From an uncultured Alphaproteobacteria bacterium (lineage in GTDB: Bacteria > Pseudomonadota > Alphaproteobacteria > HIMB59 > GCA-002718135), in the NCBI GenBank assembly GCA_902618015.1, contig CACMYX010000001.1:62001-126000 (forward strand): a stretch of DNA of 64,000 nt, read 5' to 3'. The notes beneath the pieces were generated by a model that had not been told where the DNA came from, made no database searches, and saw nothing but the letters and a program-made list of their open reading frames with translations. Position 1 is the first letter of the stretch. Each line of letters starts with the position of its first letter. The position numbers were made by a program, and so were the translations under genes. This document shows, one piece after another, positions 53,178-62,153 of this stretch.

Positions 53178-54390
53178 AATATATCAAATACTTAGTACTC
53201 TTCTCATACCTGTAATTATTTTTAATATATTTATTCGCATCTATAGAAAAAAAGAGGATAGACTAAGATTTATTGAAAGGTTTGGGAAACCAACAGTAAA
53301 ATTAAATAGTGAGAAAAAAATTTTATGGATACATGCAGCAAGTATTGGTGAATTTAAATCTTCAGATTTAATTATAGAACGATATCATAAAGTATTTGAT
53401 ATTTTAGTGACTACAACAACAAAAACTTCAGCAGAATATATTAAGGAGTTTTATAAAAATAAAATTATTCATCAGTATATCCCATTTGATGTCTCTCTAT
53501 GGTGTTCAAGATTTTTAAACTTTTGGAAACCAAATCTGATTTTATGGATAGAGTCAGATATTTGGCCAAACATGCTTAATAAAATTAAAGTTAAAAATAT
53601 CAATTGTTTATATTTAAATGCAAGAATTTCTCCAACGTCTTTTAAAAAATGGAAAAAAATAAAAAATTTCTACAGAAATTCATTAAAGAGTTTTAATAAA
53701 ATTTTAGCACAAAGCACAGATGATAAAAAAAGAATTCAAGAATTAACAAACTTACAAATTGAATATTTTGGAAATTTAAAATTAGCTAAGAATAATAACA
53801 ATGCCTCAATAAATAAAGATCAAACAAATACAATCTTGATTGCAAGTACTCATTCTAATGAGGAAAAAGAAATAATTAAATGTATTAAAAAAACAGTTCG
53901 TGAATTTAATTTAAAAATTTATCTTGCGCCAAGGCATCCAGAAAGAATTGGGACAATTAAGCAAGAATTAAATAAAGAAGGATTTAATATTTCTTTAGAA
54001 TCTAAAAAAGAACATCAAGAAAATAATATCGTTATAATTGATAGTTTTGGAAAATTAGATCAATATTTTAAAATTAGTGATTTAGTTATTTTAGGTGGTT
54101 CTTTCTTGAAAAATATTGGTGGACATAATCCTATAGAGCCTGCAAGTTATGGATGTGCTATTATTAGTGGTAATTATGTTGATAATTGGACTAATATTTA
54201 TGAAGATATGGTAAAAGCAAATTCATGTATAATTGTAAATAAGTTTGAAGATATTGATATAAAGATGAAAGAATTACTAAATAATAATTTGGATATAAAA
54301 AAAATCCAAGAAAATGCGCTTGAGTTTTCAAATAGATCCTTCTTTGAAAAAGAAAAACTTTTTGAAAACATTGAAAAGTATATTAGTTAA
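53170..54390 (+). CDS. waaA: 3-deoxy-D-manno-octulosonic acid (Kdo) transferase
   Basis: A 406-aa glycosyltransferase with an N-terminal anchor. WIHAASIGEFKSSD, YIPFDVSLWCSRFL, LWIESDIWPNML, and GGSFLKNIGGHNPIEPASYG are signature segments. It adds Kdo to lipid IVA at the inner membrane. Its end is followed after one base by lpxK. Confidence 0.95.
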   Translation: MLRIYQILSTLLIPVIIFNIFIRIYRKKEDRLRFIERFGKPTVKLNSEKKILWIHAASIGEFKSSDLIIERYHKVFDILVTTTTKTSAEYIKEFYKNKIIHQYIPFDVSLWCSRFLNFWKPNLILWIESDIWPNMLNKIKVKNINCLYLNARISPTSFKKWKKIKNFYRNSLKSFNKILAQSTDDKKRIQELTNLQIEYFGNLKLAKNNNNASINKDQTNTILIASTHSNEEKEIIKCIKKTVREFNLKIYLAPRHPERIGTIKQELNKEGFNISLESKKEHQENNIVIIDSFGKLDQYFKISDLVILGGSFLKNIGGHNPIEPASYGCAIISGNYVDNWTNIYEDMVKANSCIIVNKFEDIDIKMKELLNNNLDIKKIQENALEFSNRSFFEKEKLFENIEKYIS

Positions 54391-54391
54391 A

Positions 54392-55390
54392 ATGCTTAAA
54401 GCTCCTAAATTTTGGTATAAAAAAAATGATACATATTTATCGAATTCTTTATATCCACTTTCATTGCTATTTAGATTTGGAACGAAAATAAGAAATTTTG
54501 TTAGTAGAAAATCATCTTCTAGCATTCCAGTAATTTGCATTGGAAATATAGTTGTTGGAGGAGCTGGAAAAACACCAGTTGCTTTAAAAATTGGAAATTT
54601 ATTAAAACTTAATGGATATAATCCTCACTTTGTTTCAAGAGGATATGGTGGTCTTGAAACATCTAATGTTCTTGTCAAAGAATGGCACTCTGCAAAAAGT
54701 GTTGGTGACGAATCTTTATTACTAGCAGAAGTTGCACCTACTTGGATTGGTCAGGATAGAAATAAATCCTTTATTTTAGCTAAAGAAAAGGGTGCCGATT
54801 GTATAATTATGGATGATGGTTTTCAAAACCCAACTATTCAAAAAGATTTTTCAATTATTGTAATTAATGGTGAACAGGGTTTTGGAAATAAAAGGGTAAT
54901 CCCGTCTGGTCCTTTGAGAGAGAGTATATCAAGAGGTATTTCCAGAGCAAATCTTGTAATCGTAATTGGAGAAATATCTCAAGATGTAAAAGATAAAATA
55001 CCAAGCACAGTTCCTATTATTCATGCTAAATTTCAAATAAGCACAGATAATAAAATATATAAAAATCAAAAAGTGACAGCCTTTGCAGGGATTGCTTATC
55101 CTGAGAAATTTTATAATTCACTCTCTGAACAAGGTGCTATTTTAGAAAAGAAAATTAGCTATCCTGATCACCATATTTTTGATGAAAACGATATGTTAAA
55201 TTTAGCAGAAAATGCGAATCTTACAAAATCAGTATTAGTTACTACAAAAAAAGATTTTGTTAGAATACCGAAATCCTATCGATCTTTAGTAAGTGCTTTG
55301 AGTGGGGAAATTAAATTTGAAGATGAAAATCTACTCAAAGAAATATTGAGTAACATTTTAGAGAATAAAATAAATGATTTAGCAATATGA
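54392..55390 (+). CDS. lpxK: Tetraacyldisaccharide 4'-kinase
   Basis: A protein of about 332 aa. The ATG at 54392 is chosen because LKAPKFWYKKN is the usual LpxK start; an in-frame ATG at 54314 would lie deep within waaA. P-loop GNIVVGGAGKTPV, VSRGYGG and MDDGFQNP are diagnostic. It phosphorylates lipid A disaccharide. The stop overlaps the next start by ATGA. Confidence 0.94.
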   Translation: MLKAPKFWYKKNDTYLSNSLYPLSLLFRFGTKIRNFVSRKSSSSIPVICIGNIVVGGAGKTPVALKIGNLLKLNGYNPHFVSRGYGGLETSNVLVKEWHSAKSVGDESLLLAEVAPTWIGQDRNKSFILAKEKGADCIIMDDGFQNPTIQKDFSIIVINGEQGFGNKRVIPSGPLRESISRGISRANLVIVIGEISQDVKDKIPSTVPIIHAKFQISTDNKIYKNQKVTAFAGIAYPEKFYNSLSEQGAILEKKISYPDHHIFDENDMLNLAENANLTKSVLVTTKKDFVRIPKSYRSLVSALSGEIKFEDENLLKEILSNILENKINDLAI

Positions 55391-56250
55391 AAAATATAAT
55401 TTATTTTTTTGAATATATTATTGTTTTTTTAATCTTTTTTTTATTTAAACTTTTGCCAATAAATACATCCGCTAAATTTGCTTCTCTTTTGTTTAGTACT
55501 TTTGGTAAATTATCTGGTGCAAACAAAACTGCAATTAAAAATTGCAAATATGTATTTCCCAATATGAAAGAGGAGGAAATAAAAAGTATAGTTAAAAAAA
55601 GTTGGGATAATCTAGGAAGAACAGTTTCTGAACTCCCTAGGTTAAACTATTTATTTGATAAAAAAAAAATAAAGTACAATAAAATTGAGAATATTGAAAA
55701 TTTAATTAAAAATAATTCCCAAGGCGTATTTATATGTATTCATCAGTCTAATTGGGAAGTTGTAGTGCCTAGTCTAGATAGAATTGGTGTAAATCTAGGT
55801 GCAGTATATAGACATATTAATAATCATTTTTTAGATAAACTATTATTAAAAATTAGAACAAATTCACTTGTATCGTCTAAGAGTTTTTATACTCCCAAAG
55901 GTAAAAAAAGTGCTAAAGATATAACTGAAGCTATAAGAAATTCTTTGTCAATGTTGGTTGTTATTGATCAAAAAGATTCTTCTGGAGAAGAAGTTTTATT
56001 TTTTAAAAAAAAAGTTAAAACACAAACAGGTTTTTTAAAACTAGCCAGAAAATATAAATTACCAATAATCCCAATTAAAAATAAAAGAATTGATAATGGA
56101 AAAATTGAGCTAACCTTTCTTGAACCTTTTTATCATAATGATGTAAATATAAGTGATAATCAGATGATGGAAACTATACATTACAAAATAGAAGAGTGGA
56201 TTAGATCAGAACCCTCTCAATGGTTCTGGCAACACAAGAGGTTCAGTTAA
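55387..56250 (+). CDS. lpxL: Lipid A biosynthesis acyltransferase (LpxL/HtrB family)
   Basis: A 287-aa membrane-anchored acyltransferase. The catalytic-type motif is CIHQSNWEVV (HxxxxE variant of HxxxxD), and VVIDQKDSSGEEVLFFKKK and the C-terminal EPSQWFWQHKRF are typical of the family. It adds a secondary acyl chain to Kdo-lipid A. It is convergent with xseA and overlaps its end by 8 bases. Confidence 0.92.
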   Translation: MKNIIYFFEYIIVFLIFFLFKLLPINTSAKFASLLFSTFGKLSGANKTAIKNCKYVFPNMKEEEIKSIVKKSWDNLGRTVSELPRLNYLFDKKKIKYNKIENIENLIKNNSQGVFICIHQSNWEVVVPSLDRIGVNLGAVYRHINNHFLDKLLLKIRTNSLVSSKSFYTPKGKKSAKDITEAIRNSLSMLVVIDQKDSSGEEVLFFKKKVKTQTGFLKLARKYKLPIIPIKNKRIDNGKIELTFLEPFYHNDVNISDNQMMETIHYKIEEWIRSEPSQWFWQHKRFS

Positions 56251-57574
56251 TTTTTTTTACCTCAATATCAATTGTGCCATCAATAAGCTTGACAGATAAC
56301 TGATCATTAGTAATAATTTTTTTTGTAGTCTTAACAATTTTATTTTTATTCATTAAAATAGAGTATCCTTTTTTAAGATTTGAAGAGATAGAATTTGAAT
56401 TAAGCAATCTACTATTTGCTTTATATTTTTCAAGATTATCTTTGTAGTTATTGGTAATATTTAAATTAAGATTTTTTGAAAGATTGTCTATCTTTGTTTG
56501 TTTTAAACTTAATATAGAGTCTGGAGAAATTATAGATTTACCTAAATTTATGAGATTTAATTTAGATATGCTAAATTTGTTTTCAATTGATAATGTTAAA
56601 TTTTTAAAATCATCTAAAAGCTTCTCCTTATAATTATTAACTATTGAGCTAGGTGATTTAAGAAACTTATTTAAGTATTCAAAATTTTCTTTTTTGGATT
56701 GAATTTGTGTATTAACTTTTGTATTTAATCTTAATTGTAAATTTTTAATTTTTTCTATTAATTCAAATCTAACTGGGGTAGCTTTTTCAGCTGCCGCCGT
56801 TGGCGTAGACGCTCTCAAATCTGATACTAAATCAATAATAGTCGTATCTGTCTCATGACCTATTGCTGAAATAATTGCTATTTTTGATTCAAAAACACTA
56901 GTTGCAAGATTTTCATCATTAAATGCCATTAAGTCTTCAGTACTACCTCCGCCTCTAGCAATAATAAGAATATCTGGTTTACTAGATTTAAGTTTATTAA
57001 AACCTTCTATAGCATTTATAATGCTATTTGCTGCGTCAACACCCTGTACAGAAACAGGCCATATATCTAAAGGCATAGGAAAACGATCATTCACTCTATT
57101 AATTATGTCATGTACTACAGAGCCAGTGGGAGAGGTAATAATACCTAATCTCTCAGGCAAAAAAGGTAATGGTATTTTTTTATCTTCATCAAAATAACCT
57201 TTTTTTTGAAGTCTTTTTTTTCTTTCTTCAATAAGCTTTAAAAGTGCTCCCTCTCCTGCAATTTCAATTTTATCAATATCTATTTGGTAAGTAGTTTTAT
57301 AGCGAGACCAAGTGGTGATTTTACCAGTTGCTATTATTTCTAGACCTATTTCTGGATTTATATCTAAATATTTTTTTTTCTGATCCCAGATAACTCCACT
57401 TAAAATAGAATCCTCGTCTTTAAGTGTTAAATAGATTTGACCTCTTGTTGCAGTTTTTACTTCAGAAATTTCTCCTTTAATTCTTACATAATTAAAATTG
57501 GACTCAATTACTTCTTTAAACGCTTGGTTAAATTCTGAAACTTCAAATTCTGGTATATTAATTTTATCTATCAC
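56243..57574 (-). CDS. xseA: Exodeoxyribonuclease VII large subunit
   Basis: A 443-aa protein. The N-terminal OB domain (FNYVRIKGEISEVKTATRGQIYLTLKD) is followed by the catalytic core with GIITSPTGSVVHDII, ARGGGSTEDLMAFND and GHETDTTIIDLVSDLRASTPTAAAE, then a coiled coil. It degrades single-stranded DNA with XseB, which is not in the window. It overlaps the tadA end by 11 bases. Confidence 0.96.
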   Translation of the reverse strand: MIDKINIPEFEVSEFNQAFKEVIESNFNYVRIKGEISEVKTATRGQIYLTLKDEDSILSGVIWDQKKKYLDINPEIGLEIIATGKITTWSRYKTTYQIDIDKIEIAGEGALLKLIEERKKRLQKKGYFDEDKKIPLPFLPERLGIITSPTGSVVHDIINRVNDRFPMPLDIWPVSVQGVDAANSIINAIEGFNKLKSSKPDILIIARGGGSTEDLMAFNDENLATSVFESKIAIISAIGHETDTTIIDLVSDLRASTPTAAAEKATPVRFELIEKIKNLQLRLNTKVNTQIQSKKENFEYLNKFLKSPSSIVNNYKEKLLDDFKNLTLSIENKFSISKLNLINLGKSIISPDSILSLKQTKIDNLSKNLNLNITNNYKDNLEKYKANSRLLNSNSISSNLKKGYSILMNKNKIVKTTKKIITNDQLSVKLIDGTIDIEVKKIN

Positions 57575-58019
57575 TTTTATTTTTAAAAAATTTTTTTAAT
57601 AAATTACTACATTCTTTTTCCATAATGCCACCATAAATATTTGGCATAAATATATTTTGTCTTTGAAAAGCAACTCGAAGTTTTTCAATTCCTCCATTTT
57701 TTTCATCATAAGCCCCAAAATATACATCTTTAATATGTACCTCACTTATTGCACTAGCGCACATAGTGCATGGTTCCAAGGTAACAAATAATGTCATATT
57801 CTCTAAATATTTTAACTTTAGTCTTTCGCAAGTTTCTTGAATTAGATTTAATTCACAATGTTTAATAGCATTTTTATCTTTATTTACTGTATTGTAGCTT
57901 CTGGTTACAATCTTGTTAGTTATATTATCAACAAGTATTCCCCCAACTGGAACCTCATTTAAATTATAAGCTTTGTCAGCTTCAATAATTGCTTCTTTCA
58001 TAAAAAAATCAACGTTCAT
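57564..58019 (-). CDS. tadA: tRNA-specific adenosine deaminase TadA-like
   Basis: A protein of about 151 aa from the ATG at 58019 (a GTG four codons earlier is possible). Zinc and catalytic residues are H58-C59-E60 (HCE in place of the usual HAE, numbering from the GTG) and C88/C91 in PCTMCASA. The family forms inosine at the wobble position of tRNA-Arg(ACG). The Cys at the normally Ala position is a mild oddity. The divergent gene at 58060 begins only 40 bases away. Confidence 0.88.
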   Translation of the reverse strand: MNVDFFMKEAIIEADKAYNLNEVPVGGILVDNITNKIVTRSYNTVNKDKNAIKHCELNLIQETCERLKLKYLENMTLFVTLEPCTMCASAISEVHIKDVYFGAYDEKNGGIEKLRVAFQRQNIFMPNIYGGIMEKECSNLLKKFFKNKSDR

Positions 58020-58059
58020 TCTGGCACACACTTATGTTGTACATTATAATTGAATTATA

Positions 58060-58758
58060 ATGAAAAAACCAATTATTGGAATAACTCTTGATAGTGAAAA
58101 AAAGAAAACATACTCAAAATTTCCATGGTATGCATTGAGGGAAAATTACTTAACTTCCTTAACAAAATTTAATGCTATTCCGTTTCCTCTGTTACACGAA
58201 AAAAAATATATTGATGATTTTTGTCATTTAATTGATGGTTTAATTATTACTGGAGGAGATTTTGATATTAATCCTAAATTATATAAAACAAGTAACACTC
58301 AATCTAAAAATATTAAAAATAAGAGAACAAATTTTGAAATAAATATTTTCAATAATTTTTTTAAATATAACAAACCTATATTGGGAATTTGTGGTGGTGC
58401 GCAACTTATTAATGTTGCATGTGGTGGAACATTAATACAAGATTTAAAAAGAGATCCGATAAACCATGAACAAGTAAGTCCAAGAAATCAAACTAGTCAC
58501 ACTGTTAATATTTCAAAAAATACTCGACTATATAAAATATGTGGGAGTCAAAAAATTAAAGTTAATAGTGCACATCATCAGTCAGTAAAAAAAATTGGTA
58601 AAGAATTGAATGTTTCTTGCAAAGCCAATGATGGTGTTATTGAAGGAATTGAACACAAAAAACACAAATGGTGCATTGGCTTACAATGGCATCCTGAATT
58701 TTTAATTACAAAATATGATATACAAATAATAAAAAATTTTATTAATGAAGCAAAGTGA
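58060..58758 (+). CDS. Gamma-glutamyl-gamma-aminobutyrate hydrolase-like protein (peptidase C26)
   Basis: A 232-aa class I GATase-like hydrolase. The nucleophile C111 lies in LGICGGAQLINVACGGTLIQDL, with IITGGDFDINP before it and the catalytic-His segment LQWHPEF at the end. Such PuuD-like enzymes hydrolyse gamma-glutamyl amides, as in putrescine breakdown. The substrate here is not shown by context. Confidence 0.9.
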   Translation: MKKPIIGITLDSEKKKTYSKFPWYALRENYLTSLTKFNAIPFPLLHEKKYIDDFCHLIDGLIITGGDFDINPKLYKTSNTQSKNIKNKRTNFEINIFNNFFKYNKPILGICGGAQLINVACGGTLIQDLKRDPINHEQVSPRNQTSHTVNISKNTRLYKICGSQKIKVNSAHHQSVKKIGKELNVSCKANDGVIEGIEHKKHKWCIGLQWHPEFLITKYDIQIIKNFINEAK

Positions 58759-59447
58759 ATATTAGAATTTCAAAATATCTATCAAGTGCTGGAATTTGTT
58801 CGCGAAGAGATGCAGAAAAATTAATTGTTGAAAAAAAAATTAAAATTAATAATCAACTGTGCGTTCATCCAAGTCATAAAGTAAGTAATTTAGATATAAT
58901 TAAAGTTAATAATAAAATTATTAAAAAAGCAAATAAAATTGAAGTATGGAAGTTATACAAACCAATAAAATATATTTGTAGTACAAAAGATAATTTAGGT
59001 AGAAAAAAAATTTTTGATTTATTACCTAAAAATGTCGGTCAATTAATAAGTGTTGGAAGATTGGATTATATGAGTGAAGGGTTGATCCTACTAACTAATA
59101 ATGGTGATTATTCAAGATATTTAGAACATCCATCTTCAAATTTTGAGCGGGTCTATAGAGTTTGTATAAATAGCAATGTGCAAAATACTGATTTACTAAA
59201 AATAAATAAAGGCATTACAATTAAAGAAATAAAATATAAAAAAATTAAAGTTGCCTTTGAAAAAAAAATAAAAAATCATAGTTGGTTAATTTTTAAACTT
59301 AAAGAAGGAAAAAATAGAGAAATTAGAAATATTTGTAATTATTTTTCATGGAATATAATTAAATTAATAAGAATTGGATATGGTCCTTATAAGCTTGGAA
59401 GACTTAAAGAAGGGCAATTTCAAAAATTAAATTCAATTAGCAAATGA
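58755..59447 (+). CDS. RsuA/RluB-family pseudouridine synthase, GTG start
   Basis: A 230-aa protein with an N-terminal S4 RNA-binding domain (RISKYLSSAGICSRRDAEKLI) and a pseudouridine synthase domain with the catalytic Asp in GRLDYMSEGLILLTNNG. KEGKNREIRNIC is family-typical. The start is GTG at 58755, overlapping the previous stop. The RluB/RsuA target cannot be decided by eye. Confidence 0.92.
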   Translation: MNIRISKYLSSAGICSRRDAEKLIVEKKIKINNQLCVHPSHKVSNLDIIKVNNKIIKKANKIEVWKLYKPIKYICSTKDNLGRKKIFDLLPKNVGQLISVGRLDYMSEGLILLTNNGDYSRYLEHPSSNFERVYRVCINSNVQNTDLLKINKGITIKEIKYKKIKVAFEKKIKNHSWLIFKLKEGKNREIRNICNYFSWNIIKLIRIGYGPYKLGRLKEGQFQKLNSISK

Positions 59448-60004
59448 TACGGATTACTGGAGGAAAGTTTAAGCAAAAAAAATTAGCTAGTATTAATGAT
59501 TTTGTAAGACCAACTTCTTCTCTAAAAAGAGAAGCTTTTTTTTCAATTATTGAAAGTTATGCAATCAAAAATTCTATCGAATTATATAAAAATAGAATTT
59601 TTTTAGATCTTTTTTCAGGAATTGGCACAATGGGTTTAGAAGCAATTTCTAGAGGCATGAGTGAAGTAATTTTTTTTGAAAATAATATTGAAGTTCTTAA
59701 AATTTTAAAAAAAAATTGTTTAAGTATTTGTAAAAATAATCAATTTAAAATTTATGAAGAAGACCTTATTCATTCTAAATTAGAAATAGAATTTAAGAAT
59801 ATTTCAGTTGTTTATATTGATCCACCATATGCAAAGTATAATTTAACAAAGCTTTTAGAAAATTTATCTAGTAACATTAAAAATACTACAGTGATTGGTT
59901 TAGAAACGGGTGTGAAAGATAAAATTGTAATTCCAGAAAATTTAAATCTGCTTCAAAAAAAGACTTACGGCAAAACAATAATTTATATTTTTAAATTATC
60001 TTAA
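59444..60004 (+). CDS. rsmD: 16S rRNA (guanine966-N2)-methyltransferase RsmD
   Basis: A 186-aa methyltransferase. RITGGKFKQKKLAS and VRPTSSLKREAFFSII form the conserved start, FLDLFSGIGTMGLEAISRG binds SAM, and YIDPPYAKY is the catalytic NPPY-type motif. It starts inside the pseudouridine synthase stop (ATGA), and its end overlaps pgi by 9 bases. Confidence 0.95.
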   Translation: MIRITGGKFKQKKLASINDFVRPTSSLKREAFFSIIESYAIKNSIELYKNRIFLDLFSGIGTMGLEAISRGMSEVIFFENNIEVLKILKKNCLSICKNNQFKIYEEDLIHSKLEIEFKNISVVYIDPPYAKYNLTKLLENLSSNIKNTTVIGLETGVKDKIVIPENLNLLQKKTYGKTIIYIFKLS

Positions 60005-61195
60005 ATAAGTTTTAGTTAGTTTTTTACCTTGTTCAACAGCAGGTTGATCGAAGGGATCAACATCTAAATACATACAGGAAGCAATTGTTTCTATTATACT
60101 AAAAGATAATAATTTACCTAAGTTTTGTTCATCTATTTTAGGAATATAGATTTCTCTAAAACTAAAATTATTTAATTTAAAAGTTTCAATGGTTGCGCGC
60201 TGTTCAGCTTCCATTAGATCACCCATTGTTTTATCTTTAAAATAGTCAATATCGGTATTTTCAAACATATTATTATTAATTTTTATGCCCTTATTTGAAT
60301 GATCTGTAGTGATAAAGGAGAAATATTTATCTTTAGGTCCATCTAAATACAGTTGTAATTGACTATGCTGATCAGTGGTCCCCACTGAATGAATTGCTGT
60401 AATACCTTTATTATTTTTTCCAATACTTTCTGCCCAAAGTTGCAGATACCATTTTCCAAAAAAATAAAGTGAATCAGAATATGTCATTAAAACATTATTA
60501 GTAAATTTTACATTTTCTTTTTGAGTTAAATATCTTCCAAGATCGTACGGTTTGTAATTATCAATATTATTAATTACTTCAGATGCTCCACCAAAAAGTG
60601 CATCTATATTTAATCCAGAAATGATTGCAGGAACAATACCAACATTAGTAAATATAGAATATCTACCTCCAACATCTTTATGATGCTCTAATAGTAAACA
60701 ATTATTATCTTTAGCAATTTTAAAAAGTGGTGATTCTTTAAATTCAGTTATGATTAGAGTATTTGAAAAAAAATCTTCAACTTTGTTAGCTTCTATTGCC
60801 TTTTGGTAGAGACATGAAAATTGAGATAATGTCTCTGGTGTAGTACCCGATTTTGAAATAACCAAGAAGCCGGTTAGCTCAAAATTAATATTTTGAAAAT
60901 TTTTTTCAAAATTAGTAGGATCAACATTATCATAAAATTCTAAGATAATTTTATTATTTGAAATAATATTATTTAATGCTCTAGCTCCTAAATTTGAACC
61001 TCCTGTTCCAAATACAATTATTTTTTCCTTTTTCTCTTTAAATTGATTTGAAATTTTTATGGTTTCTTCTAATAAATTTTTATCTGAAATAATATTAAGA
61101 GAAGGAAGTTTTTCTATTACATTAGTTATACTTTGATCAGTATCTTTATTTTGAGTGATTTTGTCAAAATTTGAATTAAAGTATTTTATTTCCAT
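59996..61195 (-). CDS. pgi: Glucose-6-phosphate isomerase (short form)
   Basis: A 399-aa enzyme interconverting glucose 6-phosphate and fructose 6-phosphate. GTGGSNLGARALNNI and VISKSGTTPETLSQF bind the phosphate, and QHSQLQLYLDGPKDK and the C-terminal QPAVEQGKKLTK contain catalytic residues. It is about 150 residues shorter than the E. coli enzyme, lacking extensions but not the core. Confidence 0.93.
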   Translation of the reverse strand: MEIKYFNSNFDKITQNKDTDQSITNVIEKLPSLNIISDKNLLEETIKISNQFKEKKEKIIVFGTGGSNLGARALNNIISNNKIILEFYDNVDPTNFEKNFQNINFELTGFLVISKSGTTPETLSQFSCLYQKAIEANKVEDFFSNTLIITEFKESPLFKIAKDNNCLLLEHHKDVGGRYSIFTNVGIVPAIISGLNIDALFGGASEVINNIDNYKPYDLGRYLTQKENVKFTNNVLMTYSDSLYFFGKWYLQLWAESIGKNNKGITAIHSVGTTDQHSQLQLYLDGPKDKYFSFITTDHSNKGIKINNNMFENTDIDYFKDKTMGDLMEAEQRATIETFKLNNFSFREIYIPKIDEQNLGKLLSFSIIETIASCMYLDVDPFDQPAVEQGKKLTKTYLR

Positions 61196-61203
61196 TTATA
61201 AAA

Positions 61204-61704
61204 TTAAAAGAAGAAAAATCTTTTTTTCTTTTTAGGTTCATCTTCTTCGCTATCTTCATTTTCTTTTTTACTGTTGAAAAAGAAAAATCTTTTCTTCTTT
61301 TTTGGCTCTTCTATATTTTCACTTTCAACATCTGTATTATCTTGACTTATTTCATCTTCTGAGTTCCCATCAAGATCTTCTCTGATACTATTATCTACTT
61401 GATCTGCTTCAGTTTCTTTTAAAATATTGTCTATAACAGAATTTTCAGAAGGTGTTTCATCACTTTCTTCATCCAGGCCAAAAAGAATTTCCTTTGCAAG
61501 CTCACTATCTGTATCATCAATATCTTTTGATTCAATTTGATCAGGTGGTAATAAATTAAAATTTGGTGGGATTACTAATGGAGGATTTTCCACTACATTA
61601 TATTCATCTATTACTTTTCTTTCTACACCGGCACTACTTCGAATAGTATTACAAGAAAATAGAAAAATTGAGGAAATGATTGTTACAAAAATAACGTTTT
61701 TCAT
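61204..61704 (-). CDS. BamF-like (DUF3035) lipoprotein with Lys/Phe repeat tail
   Basis: A 166-aa lipoprotein with lipobox LFSC18. The conserved start of the DUF3035 family is visible (DEYNVVENPPLVIPPNFNLLPP). The rest is acidic and low in complexity and ends with two copies of PKKKKRFFFF at 134-143 and 157-166. In alphaproteobacteria this family is a component of the outer membrane assembly machinery (BamF) and follows lspA. The poly-Phe ending is unusual. It overlaps lspA by 4 bases. Confidence 0.83.
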   Translation of the reverse strand: MKNVIFVTIISSIFLFSCNTIRSSAGVERKVIDEYNVVENPPLVIPPNFNLLPPDQIESKDIDDTDSELAKEILFGLDEESDETPSENSVIDNILKETEADQVDNSIREDLDGNSEDEISQDNTDVESENIEEPKKKKRFFFFNSKKENEDSEEDEPKKKKRFFFF

Positions 61705-62153
61705 TTTACTGTTTTTGATTTTATAAAAAAACTCATTATTAACATGATAATTCCAATTGTAATATAGATATCTGCTAGATTAAATGCTGGCCAATAAAAA
61801 TTTTCATAATGTAGTAAGATGAAGTCAACAACATAACTATTTATCAATCTATCAATAATATTTGACAAAGCCCCAATTATAACAAAGAAATAAGCCAGTT
61901 TTTCAAGTTGTTTATCTGATTTAATAAATAAATAAAAAATTAATATAACAACTATTAAGGCTATAAGTATTAATATCCAATGAGAAACATAACCAGAAAA
62001 TAAACCAAAAGAAACACCAAAGTTCTGAACATAAACTAAATCAAAATATTCATTGATTTTTATTGATTGATTTAAAAACAAATTATCTTGAATTAAATAC
62101 TTAGTTAGTAGATCAAAAAAAATTAATGATACTAGTATAGCTATCTTAATCAC
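61701..62153 (-). CDS. lspA: Lipoprotein signal peptidase II
   Basis: A 150-aa membrane aspartic protease with four helices. The catalytic aspartates are D101 (SNIIDRL) and D128 (FNLADIYI), and QNFGVSFGLFSG is the conserved N-terminal segment. It cleaves prolipoproteins such as the one encoded next. It abuts ileS, the standard order. Confidence 0.95.
   Translation of the reverse strand: MIKIAILVSLIFFDLLTKYLIQDNLFLNQSIKINEYFDLVYVQNFGVSFGLFSGYVSHWILILIALIVVILIFYLFIKSDKQLEKLAYFFVIIGALSNIIDRLINSYVVDFILLHYENFYWPAFNLADIYITIGIIMLIMSFFIKSKTVK

Noticed and set aside
54314-54391. Longer N-terminus for lpxK
   Set aside because: It would overlap waaA by 77 bases in another frame, whereas LKAPKFWY just after the waaA stop is the normal start.
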